Shown here in pieces: positions 36,118 through 45,656 of a stretch of 64,000 bases of DNA; position 1 is the first letter of the stretch; every line of letters begins with the position of its first letter. The stretch lies in contig NZ_CP011253.3 of NCBI RefSeq assembly GCF_000972785.3, positions 3,782,001 through 3,846,000 of the forward strand, read 5' to 3'. The DNA is from Pandoraea oxalativorans. Its GTDB lineage: Bacteria > Pseudomonadota > Gammaproteobacteria > Burkholderiales > Burkholderiaceae. The position numbers and the translations under genes were made by a program. Under the pieces are notes generated by a model. The model searched no databases. It was not told the origin of the DNA and worked only from the letters and a program-made list of their open reading frames with translations.

Positions 36118-36743
36118 GCATGAATCCCCGGTACGACGAGACCCCGGCGTGACCGGCAGCCTCATGCTGGTTTGTTATTGGTTTTGCCTTGTGCAACCGC
36201 ATAGCCCATCCGTCACTGCGCCTATATCTGTTTTGCTTGCGGCAGATGACGAACGCCCGGTGGCAGTCGGGAGGATAACTGCGCCCGGGATCAAACTTTC
36301 CGGGGGTCGGCGCGTTGCGCGCCATTTAATCGCAACGCCTCGCCGGTTGCAACTGAGAAAACAGAGTGTCGCGCGGCAGCATCAGCCGACGCGAAAGCAC
36401 GGTCTCGAACCGGATTTCCTCGTGCATCGACGAGGGCAATTGCCGCGTTTTCCATAGATTTTCACTATTGAAAAACAAAATCCATCCAAACAAACCGCAT
36501 CAGAACGCCCTTCCGCCCCGCCGTTTCCCGCACCCCTGCCCCAGCCTGCGGGGTTTTCAACGGCCTGATGGGCACTTCCGTGCCAGTCTTATATAAGACC
36601 CAAGCATTCACATTACGAAAAGGCATTTCAGTTTTGCCCCCGACCCATGTCACAATCAGGGAAAATTTGTCATGGCTTGCGGACTGTGACCCAGTCGGCG
36701 GCGTTCCCCCACCTTTTCCTGATTCTTGAATCCGAGACCAGCG
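36118..36743. other. Long divergent spacer between the Slam-like gene and icd
   Basis: About 625 nt. It must contain promoters for both directions. The only clear motif is the perfect palindrome at 36586-36599. Small open frames here show no ribosome site or protein likeness. The stretch 36440-36490 is AT-rich. Confidence 0.5.
36586..36599. promoter_or_regulatory. 14-bp perfect palindrome upstream of icd, candidate operator
   Basis: GTCTTATATAAGAC is an exact palindrome 145 nt before the icd start codon. Its centre could include or overlap a -10 element. Similar AT-cored palindromes are bound by GntR-type repressors and, as I recall, occur before TCA-cycle genes of Betaproteobacteria; this was not checked. 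Confidence 0.5.
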
Positions 36744-38984
36744 ATGAGCACGCAGCAACCCAGCATCATCTACACCCTGACCGACGAAGCTCCGCTTCTC
36801 GCCACCGGCTCCTTCCTCCCGATCATCCGCACGTTCACCGCTCCGGCGGGCGTGACGGTCGACACGAGCGACATCTCGGTCTCGGGCCGTATCCTCGGCG
36901 AATTCCCGGAATTCCTGACCGAAGAACAACGCGTCCCGGACAACCTCGCCGAACTCGGTCGTCTCACGCAGGATCCGAACACGAACATCATCAAGCTGCC
37001 GAACATCAGCGCATCGGTGTTCCAGCTCCAGAGCGCCATCAAGGAACTCCAGTCGAAGGGCTACAAGATTCCGGACTTCCCGGAAGACCCGAAGACCGAC
37101 GAAGAGAAGGCCATCCAGAAGCGTTACTCGAAGTGCCTCGGCTCGGCCGTGAACCCGGTGCTGCGTGAAGGCAATTCGGATCGTCGCGCACCGCTCGCCG
37201 TCAAGAACTACGCCAAGAAGCACCCGCACAGCATGGGCGAGTGGAGCATGGCTTCGCGCACGCACGTCGCGCACATGAAGCATGGCGACTTCTACCACGG
37301 CGAAAAGTCGATGACGATCGACAAGGCTCGCGACGTCAAGATGGAACTCGTGACGAACAGCGGCAAGACGATCGTGCTCAAGCCGAAGGTCTCGCTGCTC
37401 GACGGCGAAATCATCGATAGCATGTTCATGAGCAAGAAGGCGCTGTGCGACTTCTACGAAGAACAGATGGAAGACGCACGCAAGACCGGCGTGATGTTCT
37501 CGCTGCACGTGAAGGCCACGATGATGAAGGTCTCGCACCCGATCGTGTTCGGCCACGCCGTGAAGATCTTCTACAAGGAAGCCTTTGAGAAGCACGGCAA
37601 GCTGTTCGACGAACTGGGCGTGAACGTCAACAACGGTCTCGTGAACCTGTACGAGAAGATCGAAGCGCTGCCGAGCACGCAACGCGAAGAGATCATCCGC
37701 GATCTGCACGCCTGCCACGAGCACCGTCCGGAACTGGCGATGGTCGACTCGGCCAAGGGCATCTCGAACCTGCACGCACCGAACGACGTGATCGTCGACG
37801 CATCGATGCCGGCCATGATCCGTATCGGCGGCAAGATGTGGGGTGCCGACGGCCGTCCGAAGGACACGAAGGCCGTGATCCCGGAAAGCACGTTCGCCCG
37901 CATCTATCAGGAAATCATCAACTTCTGCAAGACGAACGGCGCGTTCGATCCGACCACGATGGGTACGGTGCCCAACGTCGGCCTGATGGCGCAGAAGGCT
38001 GAGGAATACGGCTCGCACGACAAGACGTTCGAAATCGCCGAAGACGGCGTGGCGAACATCGTCGACATCGCCACGGGCGAAGTGCTGCTCTCGCAGAACG
38101 TGGAAGCTGGCGACATCTGGCGTATGTGCCAGGTCAAGGACGCGCCGATCCGCGACTGGGTGAAGCTCGCCGTGAACCGCGTGCGCAACTCGGGCATGCC
38201 CGCGGTGTTCTGGCTCGACCCGTACCGTCCGCACGAAGCCGAACTGATCAAGAAGGTCGAAACGTACCTGAAGGATTACGACACCAACGGTCTCGATATC
38301 CAGATCATGTCGCAAGTGCGCGCCATGCGTTACACGCTGGAGCGCGTGATCCGCGGTCTGGACACCATCTCGGTGACCGGCAACATTTTGCGCGACTACC
38401 TGACCGACCTGTTCCCGATCATGGAACTGGGCACCAGCGCCAAGATGCTCTCCATCGTGCCGCTGATGGCCGGTGGCGGCATGTACGAAACGGGCGCCGG
38501 CGGCTCGGCACCGAAGCACGTCAAGCAACTGGTGGAAGAGAACCACCTGCGCTGGGACTCGCTGGGTGAATTCCTGGCACTGGCTGTCTCGCTGGAAGAC
38601 CTGGGCATCAAGACGGGCAACCAGCGCGCCAAGATCCTCGCCAAGACGCTCGACGCCGCAACCGGCAAGCTGCTCGACAACAACAAGGGTCCGTCGCCGA
38701 AGACCGGTGAACTGGACAACCGTGGCAGTCAGTTCTACCTGTCGATGTACTGGGCGCAGGAACTGGCCGAGCAGACGGACGACGCCGAACTGGCAAAGTT
38801 CTTCGCCCCGCTGGCCAAGCAACTGACCGAGAACGAGAAGACCATCGTGGGCGAACTCGCCGACGTGCAAGGCAAGCCGACCGACATCGGCGGCTACTAC
38901 AAGCCGGACTTCGAAAAGCTCGAACAAGTCATGCGTCCGAGCAAGACGTTCAACGCGGCACTGGCAAGCGTCGCCAAGGCCTAA
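36744..38984 (+). CDS. icd: Isocitrate dehydrogenase, monomeric NADP type
   Basis: The 746-residue protein is the single-chain 80-kDa IDH, unrelated in length to the 415-residue dimeric enzyme. It has the N-terminal [21 protein letters not shown], the SNRR-like substrate segment [20 protein letters not shown] near 130-150, and [13 protein letters not shown]. Another signature is [18 protein letters not shown] near 485-500. It converts isocitrate to 2-oxoglutarate with NADP+ in the TCA cycle. ATG 36744 is used because the longer frame begins with TTG and adds residues not in the family. Codon use is strongly biased (nearly all optimal), as for a highly expressed gene. Confidence 0.96.
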   Translation: MSTQQPSIIYTLTDEAPLLATGSFLPIIRTFTAPAGVTVDTSDISVSGRILGEFPEFLTEEQRVPDNLAELGRLTQDPNTNIIKLPNISASVFQLQSAIKELQSKGYKIPDFPEDPKTDEEKAIQKRYSKCLGSAVNPVLREGNSDRRAPLAVKNYAKKHPHSMGEWSMASRTHVAHMKHGDFYHGEKSMTIDKARDVKMELVTNSGKTIVLKPKVSLLDGEIIDSMFMSKKALCDFYEEQMEDARKTGVMFSLHVKATMMKVSHPIVFGHAVKIFYKEAFEKHGKLFDELGVNVNNGLVNLYEKIEALPSTQREEIIRDLHACHEHRPELAMVDSAKGISNLHAPNDVIVDASMPAMIRIGGKMWGADGRPKDTKAVIPESTFARIYQEIINFCKTNGAFDPTTMGTVPNVGLMAQKAEEYGSHDKTFEIAEDGVANIVDIATGEVLLSQNVEAGDIWRMCQVKDAPIRDWVKLAVNRVRNSGMPAVFWLDPYRPHEAELIKKVETYLKDYDTNGLDIQIMSQVRAMRYTLERVIRGLDTISVTGNILRDYLTDLFPIMELGTSAKMLSIVPLMAGGGMYETGAGGSAPKHVKQLVEENHLRWDSLGEFLALAVSLEDLGIKTGNQRAKILAKTLDAATGKLLDNNKGPSPKTGELDNRGSQFYLSMYWAQELAEQTDDAELAKFFAPLAKQLTENEKTIVGELADVQGKPTDIGGYYKPDFEKLEQVMRPSKTFNAALASVAKA

Positions 38985-39001
38985 GAAGCCTAAGCCAAGA
39001 T

Positions 39002-39039
39002 GCGGTACCGGGCGGTCCGCAAGGACTGCCCGGTACCGC
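39002..39039 (+). terminator. Very strong hairpin downstream of icd
   Basis: GCGGTACCGGGC (39002-39013) pairs exactly with GCCCGGTACCGC (39028-39039), and the inner GGTCC/GGACT add five pairs around a GCAA tetraloop: about 17 bp in all. It has no U-tract of its own and stands just before the true terminator. It may protect the icd mRNA 3' end. Confidence 0.7.
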
Positions 39040-39050
39040 TGGCAAGCAAC

Positions 39051-39087
39051 AAAAAAGCGGATCCACTCACATGGACCCGCTTTTTTT
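39051..39087 (+). terminator. Rho-independent terminator of icd, U-tract hit by ISL3 element
   Basis: AGCGGATCC (39056-39064) pairs with GGACCCGCT (39073-39081) with one mismatch, followed by a run of seven Ts. The ISL3-family element begins immediately after the Ts at 39088. Confidence 0.8.
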
Positions 39088-40396
39088 AGGTTCATCGCGC
39101 AATAGCGTGGAGGGATTTGACAAGTTTTCGTACTCTTGATGGCAGGAATTTGCCATCAGGAGTGCGTGGAGATGCTGGATCGCAAGCTGCTGGAGTCGCT
39201 GGGAGGCTGGCAGGGCTATGCCGTCGAACGCGTGGAGTGGCCCGAGGGCACAGGGCGCACGCTGTCGATCTATTTGAAGCCAACCGCCAAGGTGATGCTG
39301 TGCGAGCAGTGCGGCGCACGATGTCGCCAGGTCCATGAGACCACGGTGCGCCGGGTGCGAGATCTGCCGTTATTTGAGTACCGGGTTGTTCTTCATGTTC
39401 CACGCCGGCGCTTGTTGTGTGAGCAATGCGGTGGCCCGCGCCTGGAGCGGCTTACTTGGCTGGGTCGCTACCAGCGGGTGACGGATCGGCTTGCGGCGGC
39501 CTGCAGCCAATTGCTGCAATCGAGCAACGTGCAGGCGGTGGCGAGGTTCTTCGAGCTGGGTTGGCATACCGTCAAGACGCTGGACAAGGCCCGGCTCCGA
39601 GCGTCAGTGCGCGAACCGGATTGGTCCAGGATCGAGTATTTAGCGATGGACGAGTTCGCCCTGCATAAAGGGCATCGGTACGCGACGGTAGTCGTCGATC
39701 CGATCAGCAGGCAGGTGCTGTGGATCGGCCCAGGACGCTCACGCGAGACGGCTCGGGCGTTCTTCGAGCAATTGCCGCGTGGGGTCGCCCAACGCATCAA
39801 GGCCGTAGCCATCGACATGACTACGGCCTACGAGTTAGAAATCCAGGCCCACTGCCCACGGGCGGAGATCGTCTATGACTTGTTCCATGTCGTGGCCAAG
39901 TACGGACGAGAGGTCATTGATCGGGTGCGCGTGGATCAGGCCAACCAACTGCGCCAGGACCGTCCCGCGCGCCGGGTCATCAAATCGAGCCGCTGGCTGT
40001 TATTGCGCAACCGCGACAAGCTAGACCGGCAGCAGGCCGTCCGGCTCGACGAATTGCTGCAAGCCAACCAGCCGCTGCTGACGGTCTATGTCCTGAGGGA
40101 CGAACTCAAGCGGCTCTGGTTCTACCGAAGACCTGCCTGGGCAAAACAAGCCTGGCACCACTGGTGCGAGCAGGCCGAGCAAAGCGGAATAGCCCCCTTG
40201 AACACCTTCGCTCAGCGTCTGAAAGGCTATCTGCATGGCATCCTGGCCAGATGCCGACATCGTCTAAACACCAGCATCGTTGAGGGCATTAACAACACTA
40301 TCAAGGTCATTAAGCGGCGCGCCTACGGCTACCGAGACCAGGAATACTTCTTCCTCAAAATCCGCGCCGCCTTCCCCGGTAATGCTCAATGAACCT
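39088..40396 (+). mobile_element. ISL3-family insertion sequence
   Basis: The element is about 1309 bp and carries one transposase gene. The ends are inverted repeats: AGGTTCATCGCGCAATAGCG at the left, and AGGTTCATTGAGCATTACCG read inwards from the right end at 40396. T7 tracts flank it (39081-39087 and 40397-40403), consistent with a target duplication of about 8 bp in a poly-T site. Exact ends may be off by one because both sides are Ts. No interruption is visible, so it may be mobile. Confidence 0.88.
39172..40392 (+). CDS. ISL3-family transposase
   Basis: About 406 residues from ATG 39172 (MLDRKLLESLGG); ATG 39139 would add 11 residues. The N-terminus has the ISL3 zinc-binding pairs CEQCGARC and CEQCGGPR (about 41-95). 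An HTH segment (NVQAVARFFELGWHTVKTLD) follows. The DDE core begins with YLAMDEFALHKGHRYATVVVD, then a second Asp in KAVAIDMTTAYE, and ends with the catalytic Glu in NTSIVEGINNTIKVIKRRAYGY. The frame is intact to the element's right end. It cuts and pastes the element. Confidence 0.95.
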   Translation: MLDRKLLESLGGWQGYAVERVEWPEGTGRTLSIYLKPTAKVMLCEQCGARCRQVHETTVRRVRDLPLFEYRVVLHVPRRRLLCEQCGGPRLERLTWLGRYQRVTDRLAAACSQLLQSSNVQAVARFFELGWHTVKTLDKARLRASVREPDWSRIEYLAMDEFALHKGHRYATVVVDPISRQVLWIGPGRSRETARAFFEQLPRGVAQRIKAVAIDMTTAYELEIQAHCPRAEIVYDLFHVVAKYGREVIDRVRVDQANQLRQDRPARRVIKSSRWLLLRNRDKLDRQQAVRLDELLQANQPLLTVYVLRDELKRLWFYRRPAWAKQAWHHWCEQAEQSGIAPLNTFAQRLKGYLHGILARCRHRLNTSIVEGINNTIKVIKRRAYGYRDQEYFFLKIRAAFPGNAQ

Positions 40397-40403
40397 TTTT
40401 TTT

Positions 40404-40668
40404 CGCACCCGCAAATTGCGCTGTGCAAGAGGTAAACCGCCAGTGTTAACCCGCGAAGTGTGACGGCAACAACGGAATAACGAGTATCAACGCTGCGTGA
40501 TACGTCGTATGAGGCACCTTGATAATAATGATCACGCCTCAAAGCAACACCGATCCCCGCGCAACGCGAAGTCAGTGTGTCAATGACTCAGGCGTGCCCC
40601 CTTGCACCCTTCGGTGAAAAGAGCAGGACAGAGGCACGCACAAACTAAAACGAGACGGAGACACATTC
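40404..40668. other. Porin upstream region
   Basis: About 265 nt from the IS end to the porin start. It holds a 6-bp inverted repeat GTATCA (40484-40489)/TGATAC (40498-40503), and an AT-rich patch TTGATAATAATGATCA near 40520 that could be part of the porin promoter. No gene is seen. Confidence 0.4.
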
Positions 40669-41709
40669 ATGAGCAAGGCGGCAGGTTGGCTGCGGGGCAC
40701 GCTCGCCCTCGCCATTTGCGGCGCGGCGGGCGTCGCGAACGCACAATCCAGCGTTTCCCTTTACGGTCAGGTCGACGCGTGGGTCGGCGCGGCCAAAGCC
40801 CCCGGCGGCGAACGCGCGTGGACGCAGGCCGGGGGCGGTATGTCCACGTCCTACTGGGGTATCAAGGGCGCCGAAGATCTGGGCGATGGCCTCAAGGCGA
40901 TCTTCACGCTCGAGGACTTCTTCCTGCCGCAGAACGGCCGCTACGGCCGCTTCACCGGTGACAGCTTCTTCTCGCGCAACGCCTACGTCGGTCTGCAATC
41001 GAACACGCTGGGCACGATCACGATGGGTCGGCTCACGACGTCGTACTTCGTGTCGACGATTTTGTTCAACCCGTTTGTCGACTCCTACACCTTCAGCCCG
41101 ATGGTCTACCACACGTTCCTCGGTCTCGCGGGACAAGGGATCGTCGGCGACTCGAGCTGGAACAACGGCGTGATGTACGCCACGCCCGACTACAAGGGGC
41201 TGGGCGCAAGCTTCTCGTACGCCTTCGGCAACAAGGCGGGGGAAATGGGGCAGAACAAATGGAGCGCCGCGGCCATGTACTTCCATGGCCCGCTCGCCGC
41301 CACGCTCGCCTATCAGCAGGTCAAGTTCGACTCGACGCCCGACGATCAGGCAGGCATCACCGGCTTTCGCAATCAGCAGGCGCTTCAGGCCGGTCTGACG
41401 TACGACTTCAAGGTGGTCAAGTTCTTCGGTCAGTACCAATACATCAGGAACACGATCACGGGCGGCAATCTGACGTCCAACGGGGGCCAGCTCGGCTTTA
41501 CCGTGCCGCTCGGCGGGGGTAATGTGATGGCGTCCTACGCGTACACGAAGAATTCCGGCGCGAACAATGCCAGCCGGAATACGTGGGCCATCGGCTACGA
41601 CTACAACCTCTCCAAACGCACCGATGTGTACACGGCCTACCTCAACGACAAGGTTTCCGGGCTGGATGCCGGGAATACTTTCGGGGTGGGCATGCGCATG
41701 AAGTTCTGA
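40669..41709 (+). CDS. Gram-negative general porin (OmpC/Omp32-like)
   Basis: The 346-residue protein has a cleavable signal peptide ending AGVANAQ. The mature chain starts SSVSLYGQVDAWVGA, the first strand typical of betaproteobacterial porins. It has the SYWGIKGAEDLGDGLKAIFTLEDFF strand pair, the constriction-loop region around 110-140, and a C-terminal FGVGMRMKF ending in Phe, the outer-membrane assembly signal. Trimeric diffusion channels of this type often pass small anions. ATG 40669 is preceded by GACGGAGACACATTC, with GGAG about 11 nt upstream. It stands as a single gene. Confidence 0.93.
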   Translation: MSKAAGWLRGTLALAICGAAGVANAQSSVSLYGQVDAWVGAAKAPGGERAWTQAGGGMSTSYWGIKGAEDLGDGLKAIFTLEDFFLPQNGRYGRFTGDSFFSRNAYVGLQSNTLGTITMGRLTTSYFVSTILFNPFVDSYTFSPMVYHTFLGLAGQGIVGDSSWNNGVMYATPDYKGLGASFSYAFGNKAGEMGQNKWSAAAMYFHGPLAATLAYQQVKFDSTPDDQAGITGFRNQQALQAGLTYDFKVVKFFGQYQYIRNTITGGNLTSNGGQLGFTVPLGGGNVMASYAYTKNSGANNASRNTWAIGYDYNLSKRTDVYTAYLNDKVSGLDAGNTFGVGMRMKF

Positions 41710-41826
41710 CAGACTCGACGCAAGCAGTCGCCTGACGAAATCGGTGGCACGGGCTCGCGCGCAGTACAATGCGCGCGCCCCCGCTGCACACGGACAACGG
41801 CATAACAAAGTCACAAGGAGAGCGCG

Positions 41827-43119
41827 TTGCTGACCAAATTCTTCAAACTCGAGGAGCATGGCTCCAATGTACGCACGGAAATGGTGGCGGGTCTCACGAC
41901 CTTCCTCACCATGTCGTACATCATTTTCGTCAACCCCAACATCCTCGGCACGACGGGCATGGACAAGAGTGCCGTGTTCGTCGCGACCTGTCTTGCAGCG
42001 GCGATCGGCTCGGTGGTGATGGCCTTCGTCGCCAACTACCCGATCGGCATGGCGCCGGGGATGGGCCTGAACGCTTTCTTCGCCTTCACGGTCGTGGGCG
42101 CGATGGGCTACACATGGCAACAGGCGCTCGGCGCGGTGTTTATCTCAGGGTGTCTGTTCATCATCCTGACCGTGACAGGGGTGCGATCCTGGCTCATTGC
42201 CGGGGTGCCCAAATCGTTACGATGCGCGATCGCTGCGGGTATCGGCCTGTTTCTCGCCATCATCGCGCTCGGTAACGCCGGCGTGGTCGTCGCCAACCCG
42301 GCCACGAAGATCGGCCTGGGCGACCTCCACTCGCCGCAAGCCCTGCTCGCCATCTTCGGCTTCTTCCTGATCGCCGTACTCGACGCGCTGCGGGTGCGCG
42401 GCGCCATCCTGATCGGCATTCTGGCCGTGACGGTGCTCTCGATGGCGCTGGGTCTGAACCAGTTCCAGGGCGTGTTCGCCATGCCGCCGAGCCTCTCGCC
42501 GACGTTCCTCCAGCTCGACATTCCGGGTGCCCTGCACGCCGGGTTCGTGCACGTGATTCTGGCCTTCGTGCTGGTCGAAGTGTTCGACGCGACCGGTACG
42601 CTGATGGGTGTGGCCAAGCGCGCCGGTCTGCTCGAAGGCACGCAGTACAAGGGCTTGGGACGTGCGCTTTTCGCCGACTCCATCGCCATCTTTATCGGCT
42701 CGCTGCTGGGCACGAGCAGCACCACGGCTTACGTGGAAAGCGCCTCGGGCGTGCAGGCTGGCGGCCGTACGGGTCTGACTGCACTGACGATTGCCGCGCT
42801 GTTCATCCTTGCGCTGTTCATCGCCCCGCTGGCTGGCTCGGTCCCGGCGTACGCCGCCGCACCGGCGCTGCTGTACGTCGCAGGCCTGATGCTGCGCGAA
42901 CTGCTCGACGTCGAGTGGGACGACATCACAGAAGCCACGCCGGCCGCCCTCACCGCGCTGGCCATGCCGTTCACGTACTCGATCGCCACTGGTCTGGCAT
43001 TCGGCTTCATCTCGTACGCCGTGCTGAAGTTGTTCACGGGCCGCGCGAAGGAAGTCCACCCGGCAGCGTGGGTGATCGCAGTGCTGTTCGTATTGAAGTA
43101 CGTCTTCTTCCCGAGCTGA
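41827..43119 (+). CDS. NCS2-family guanine/hypoxanthine (AzgA-type) permease
   Basis: The 430-residue permease begins with TTG at 41827 after AAGGAGAGCGCG, an excellent ribosome site; the N-terminus LTKFFKLEEHGSNVRTEMVAGLTTFLTMSYI is exactly that of the AzgA/AdeQ/GhxP branch. Later motifs are NPNILGTTGMD, GMAPGMGLNAFFAF, DATGTLMGVAKRAGLL, and the GTSSTTAYVESASGVQAGGRTGL loop. It imports purine bases with protons. Which purine is not readable. With alc and allA (5-9 kb) and the NCS2 carrier at the right edge, it adds to a purine-use theme. A two-way terminator follows. Confidence 0.94.
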   Translation: MLTKFFKLEEHGSNVRTEMVAGLTTFLTMSYIIFVNPNILGTTGMDKSAVFVATCLAAAIGSVVMAFVANYPIGMAPGMGLNAFFAFTVVGAMGYTWQQALGAVFISGCLFIILTVTGVRSWLIAGVPKSLRCAIAAGIGLFLAIIALGNAGVVVANPATKIGLGDLHSPQALLAIFGFFLIAVLDALRVRGAILIGILAVTVLSMALGLNQFQGVFAMPPSLSPTFLQLDIPGALHAGFVHVILAFVLVEVFDATGTLMGVAKRAGLLEGTQYKGLGRALFADSIAIFIGSLLGTSSTTAYVESASGVQAGGRTGLTALTIAALFILALFIAPLAGSVPAYAAAPALLYVAGLMLRELLDVEWDDITEATPAALTALAMPFTYSIATGLAFGFISYAVLKLFTGRAKEVHPAAWVIAVLFVLKYVFFPS

Positions 43120-43174
43120 TCGGCACGGGACATCGTCACCGTCGATTGGGACGGTTCCGATAGTAGGCAACAAG

Positions 43175-43217
43175 CAAGACGGCCCGCCGGGAATTTCCCG
43201 GCGGGCCGTCTTGTTTT
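43175..43217. terminator. Bidirectional terminator between the purine permease and GNAT genes
   Basis: CAAGACGGCCCGCCGGGA (43175-43192) and its exact complement (43196-43213) form an 18-bp perfect stem with a 3-nt loop, then TTTT on the plus strand and mixed A/T on the other. It stands between convergent genes. Confidence 0.87.
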
Positions 43218-43227
43218 GACGTCGCAG

Positions 43228-43953
43228 TTATGCGCGGGCAGCGCAGATCAATGCCGCAAGTCCCGCGCGATGCTGGCCCTGCGCGTCGAAGTTCTCCGGC
43301 GAGAGCCACTGCTCGAAGCCCCGGCTGATGGCAGGCCATTCCGCATCGGTGATGGAAAACCACGCCGTATCCCGGCTGCGCCCCCGATAGACGATGGCGT
43401 TACGGAAGACACCTTCGAACGTGAAGCCGTAGCGGGCCGCCGCACGGCGCGATGGTGCATTGAGCGAGTCGCACTTCCATTCGTAGCGGCGATAGCCCAG
43501 TTCGTCGAATGCGCGACGCATCAGCAAGTACTGCGCCTCGGTCCCCGCACGCGTGCGCTTGAGCAGCGGGGAGTACGCCACGTGCCCGACTTCAACGACA
43601 CCATTGGCCGGATCGATGCGCATGAGCGCCAACGTACCCACGGCCTTACCCGTCTCCAGATCGACGATGGCGTGATGCAGCGGATCGTTGGACGCCGCCT
43701 GCTTCGTCGCATACGCGTAGTAGCTGTCGAAATCGGGGAACGGGCCACCGCTCATGTAAGTCCAGTCGCGGCCGTCCGGCGCGGTGGCGTACGCGTCGAA
43801 GAGATCCTTGGCGTGACGCTCGACGTCGATCGGCTCCAGGCGGCAGTACCGCCCACTGACCGGCGTTCGCGGCGGCTGAGCGCGCGGCTTCCAGTCGGGC
43901 AGCGCCGGGCCGATGGGCTGGTCGTAGTCGTTGAAGTTCGGTGCGTCGGTCAT
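43228..43953 (-). CDS. GNAT-family N-acetyltransferase (RimJ/RimL-like)
   Basis: The 241-residue protein has the GNAT fold: YCRLEPIDVERHAKDLFDAYATAPDG at the N-terminal strand-helix, VGTLALMRIDPANGVVEVGHVAYSPLLKRTRAGTEAQYLLMRRAFDELG with the acetyl-CoA loop, and YEWKCDSLNAPSRRAAARYGFTFEGVFRNA. It acetylates a small molecule or protein N-terminus. It is divergent from a MocR-type regulator 106 nt away, an arrangement that often marks regulator and target. The substrate is unknown. Confidence 0.9.
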   Translation of the reverse strand: MTDAPNFNDYDQPIGPALPDWKPRAQPPRTPVSGRYCRLEPIDVERHAKDLFDAYATAPDGRDWTYMSGGPFPDFDSYYAYATKQAASNDPLHHAIVDLETGKAVGTLALMRIDPANGVVEVGHVAYSPLLKRTRAGTEAQYLLMRRAFDELGYRRYEWKCDSLNAPSRRAAARYGFTFEGVFRNAIVYRGRSRDTAWFSITDAEWPAISRGFEQWLSPENFDAQGQHRAGLAALICAARA

Positions 43954-43995
43954 GGCTTTCTAATCTCCGGCAATTGGCTGGGCATTTTGATCGTC

Positions 43996-44025
43996 CTGAC
44001 TAAGTTATCTCGCCAGTGGTACGAT
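43996..44025 (+). promoter_or_regulatory. Candidate MocR gene promoter and autoregulatory site
   Basis: CTGACT (43996-44001) and TACGAT (44020-44025) with an 18-nt spacer point to the MocR gene. The second box is inside AGTGGTACGAT, which resembles the repeats bound by PdxR/MocR proteins. The in-frame ATG at 44024 would fall in the -10 box, which argues for the start at 44060. Confidence 0.45.
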
Positions 44026-44059
44026 GAAAAGCACCACACTTCGCGAATCTCTTGGTGCC

Positions 44060-45652
44060 ATGACATTCGTAGCCAAAACGCGCGCCGACGCGACGCCGTC
44101 GGCACCTGCCGTTGCCCCGGAGAACGTTGCTGCCCTGTTCGATAGCCCGCTTGCTACGGGACCGGGACGCAACGTCTCACTCCAGAAGCAGCTCCTCACG
44201 CGACTCAAGCACGCCATTCTCGAAGGACGTCTGCCGGCTGGCGCACGTCTGCCTGCGTCACGCACCCTCGCGGAAGACCTCGCCGTGTCGCGCAACACCG
44301 TCTCCATCGTCTACGACCAGCTCGCTGCCGAGGGTTTCATCGTCCCGCATCGGCTCGGCACGCGCGTCGCGCAGCTCTCGCTCGATCCGCACATTGCCGC
44401 GCAAGCGGCGCGGATCGCGAAGTCGAGGACGCAAGAGGTCGATGCGCCGGACGTCGCGTCGGAAGTCGTGAGCGCACCGTCACCGTCACGCCGTATCCAA
44501 CGCCTGCCCTCCACCCGGCACGCCGCGCGTGCGGGCGAAACCCCGCTGCCGTTCACGCCCGGTGTGCCTGCGCTTACCCGCTTTCCCGCGAGCACTTGGC
44601 GACGCACGCTGGAGCGCGTGATGCGTGAGGCGCAGCCCCGTCACTACAACTACGGCGATCCACTGGGCGAGCCTGCGCTGCGTGAAGCCATTGCCGATCA
44701 CCTGCGCATCTCGCGCGGTGTGCGGTGCGATGCCTCGCAGGTCGTCATCACGGAGGGCGCGCACGAGGCGCTGATTCTCTGCGTGCGTTTGCTGACCGAC
44801 CCGGGCGACACGGTGTGGATGGAAGACCCCGGTTATCGCGGCGCGAAGGCCGCCTTTCATTCGAGCGACGTGCGACTGCAGGCACTGCGCGTGGACGACG
44901 AAGGCATCGTCATTCCCGAAGGCTTGTGGGAGCGCTCGCCGCCGCGACTGGTGTACGTCACACCATCGCATCAATATCCACTTGGCAGCGTATTGTCGGC
45001 AGCGCGCCGTCTCGATCTGATTGCGCAGGCGCGGCGTCACGGCGCGTGGATCCTGGAGGACGACTACGATAGCGAGTTTCGCCATCAGGGCGAGCCGATC
45101 GCCGCGATGCAGGGTATGGTGCCGGACGCCCCCGTGGTCTACGTCGGTACCTTCAGCAAAACGATGTTCCCCGCACTGCGTCTCGGGTTTCTGATTCTGC
45201 CGACGGCGCTCGCCGCGCAGGCCCGTGATGCGCTCGACGAACTGCTGCGCGGCGGTCATCGCTTCGAACAGCTAGCACTCGCCGACTTCATCCGAAGCGG
45301 GCAGTTTGCGCGCCATCTGGGGCGTATGCGACGTTTGTACCGGGAGCGTCAGACGGCATTGCGCGACGCGCTGGCCCTGTACTTCGATCCGGCATACGCG
45401 GTGATTGGCGAACGCTGCGGACTCCATCTGACGGTGCGACTGGACGCCGCCTTCCCGGACAAAGCCATCGTAGCGACCGCGCAGCGCGAAGGGATCGGCC
45501 CTCGCGCGCTATCGAGCTTTGCGCTCGATCCGCAACCGGCGGACAACGGGCTTGTGATCGGCTACGGGGATACGGACGCCTCCCGCATCCCCGGATTGAT
45601 CAAGCGGCTGGCGGCGATTGTCGCAGCCGCCGGGGCAAAGTCGGCCGGGTAA
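44060..45652 (+). CDS. MocR/PdxR-family regulator (GntR HTH plus aminotransferase domain)
   Basis: About 530 residues. The GntR winged helix (about 38-105) has LKHAILEGRLPAGARLPASRTLAEDLAVSRNTVSIVYDQL. A fold-type I aminotransferase-like domain follows, with HYNYGDPLGEPALREAIADHL near 195, VFVTPSHQYPLG-like YVTPSHQYPLGSV and the PLP lysine in YVGTFSKTMFPALRLGFL. These regulators bind PLP or a PLP adduct. It is divergent from the GNAT gene, its likely target. ATG 44060 is preferred because an ATG at 44024 overlaps the probable -10 box; neither has a good ribosome site. Confidence 0.9.
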   Translation: MTFVAKTRADATPSAPAVAPENVAALFDSPLATGPGRNVSLQKQLLTRLKHAILEGRLPAGARLPASRTLAEDLAVSRNTVSIVYDQLAAEGFIVPHRLGTRVAQLSLDPHIAAQAARIAKSRTQEVDAPDVASEVVSAPSPSRRIQRLPSTRHAARAGETPLPFTPGVPALTRFPASTWRRTLERVMREAQPRHYNYGDPLGEPALREAIADHLRISRGVRCDASQVVITEGAHEALILCVRLLTDPGDTVWMEDPGYRGAKAAFHSSDVRLQALRVDDEGIVIPEGLWERSPPRLVYVTPSHQYPLGSVLSAARRLDLIAQARRHGAWILEDDYDSEFRHQGEPIAAMQGMVPDAPVVYVGTFSKTMFPALRLGFLILPTALAAQARDALDELLRGGHRFEQLALADFIRSGQFARHLGRMRRLYRERQTALRDALALYFDPAYAVIGERCGLHLTVRLDAAFPDKAIVATAQREGIGPRALSSFALDPQPADNGLVIGYGDTDASRIPGLIKRLAAIVAAAGAKSAG

Positions 45653-45656
45653 GTCG

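Noticed and set aside
36465..39095. 876-codon open frame opposite icd
   Set aside because: Antisense shadow created by strong third-position GC bias of a highly expressed gene; no domain.
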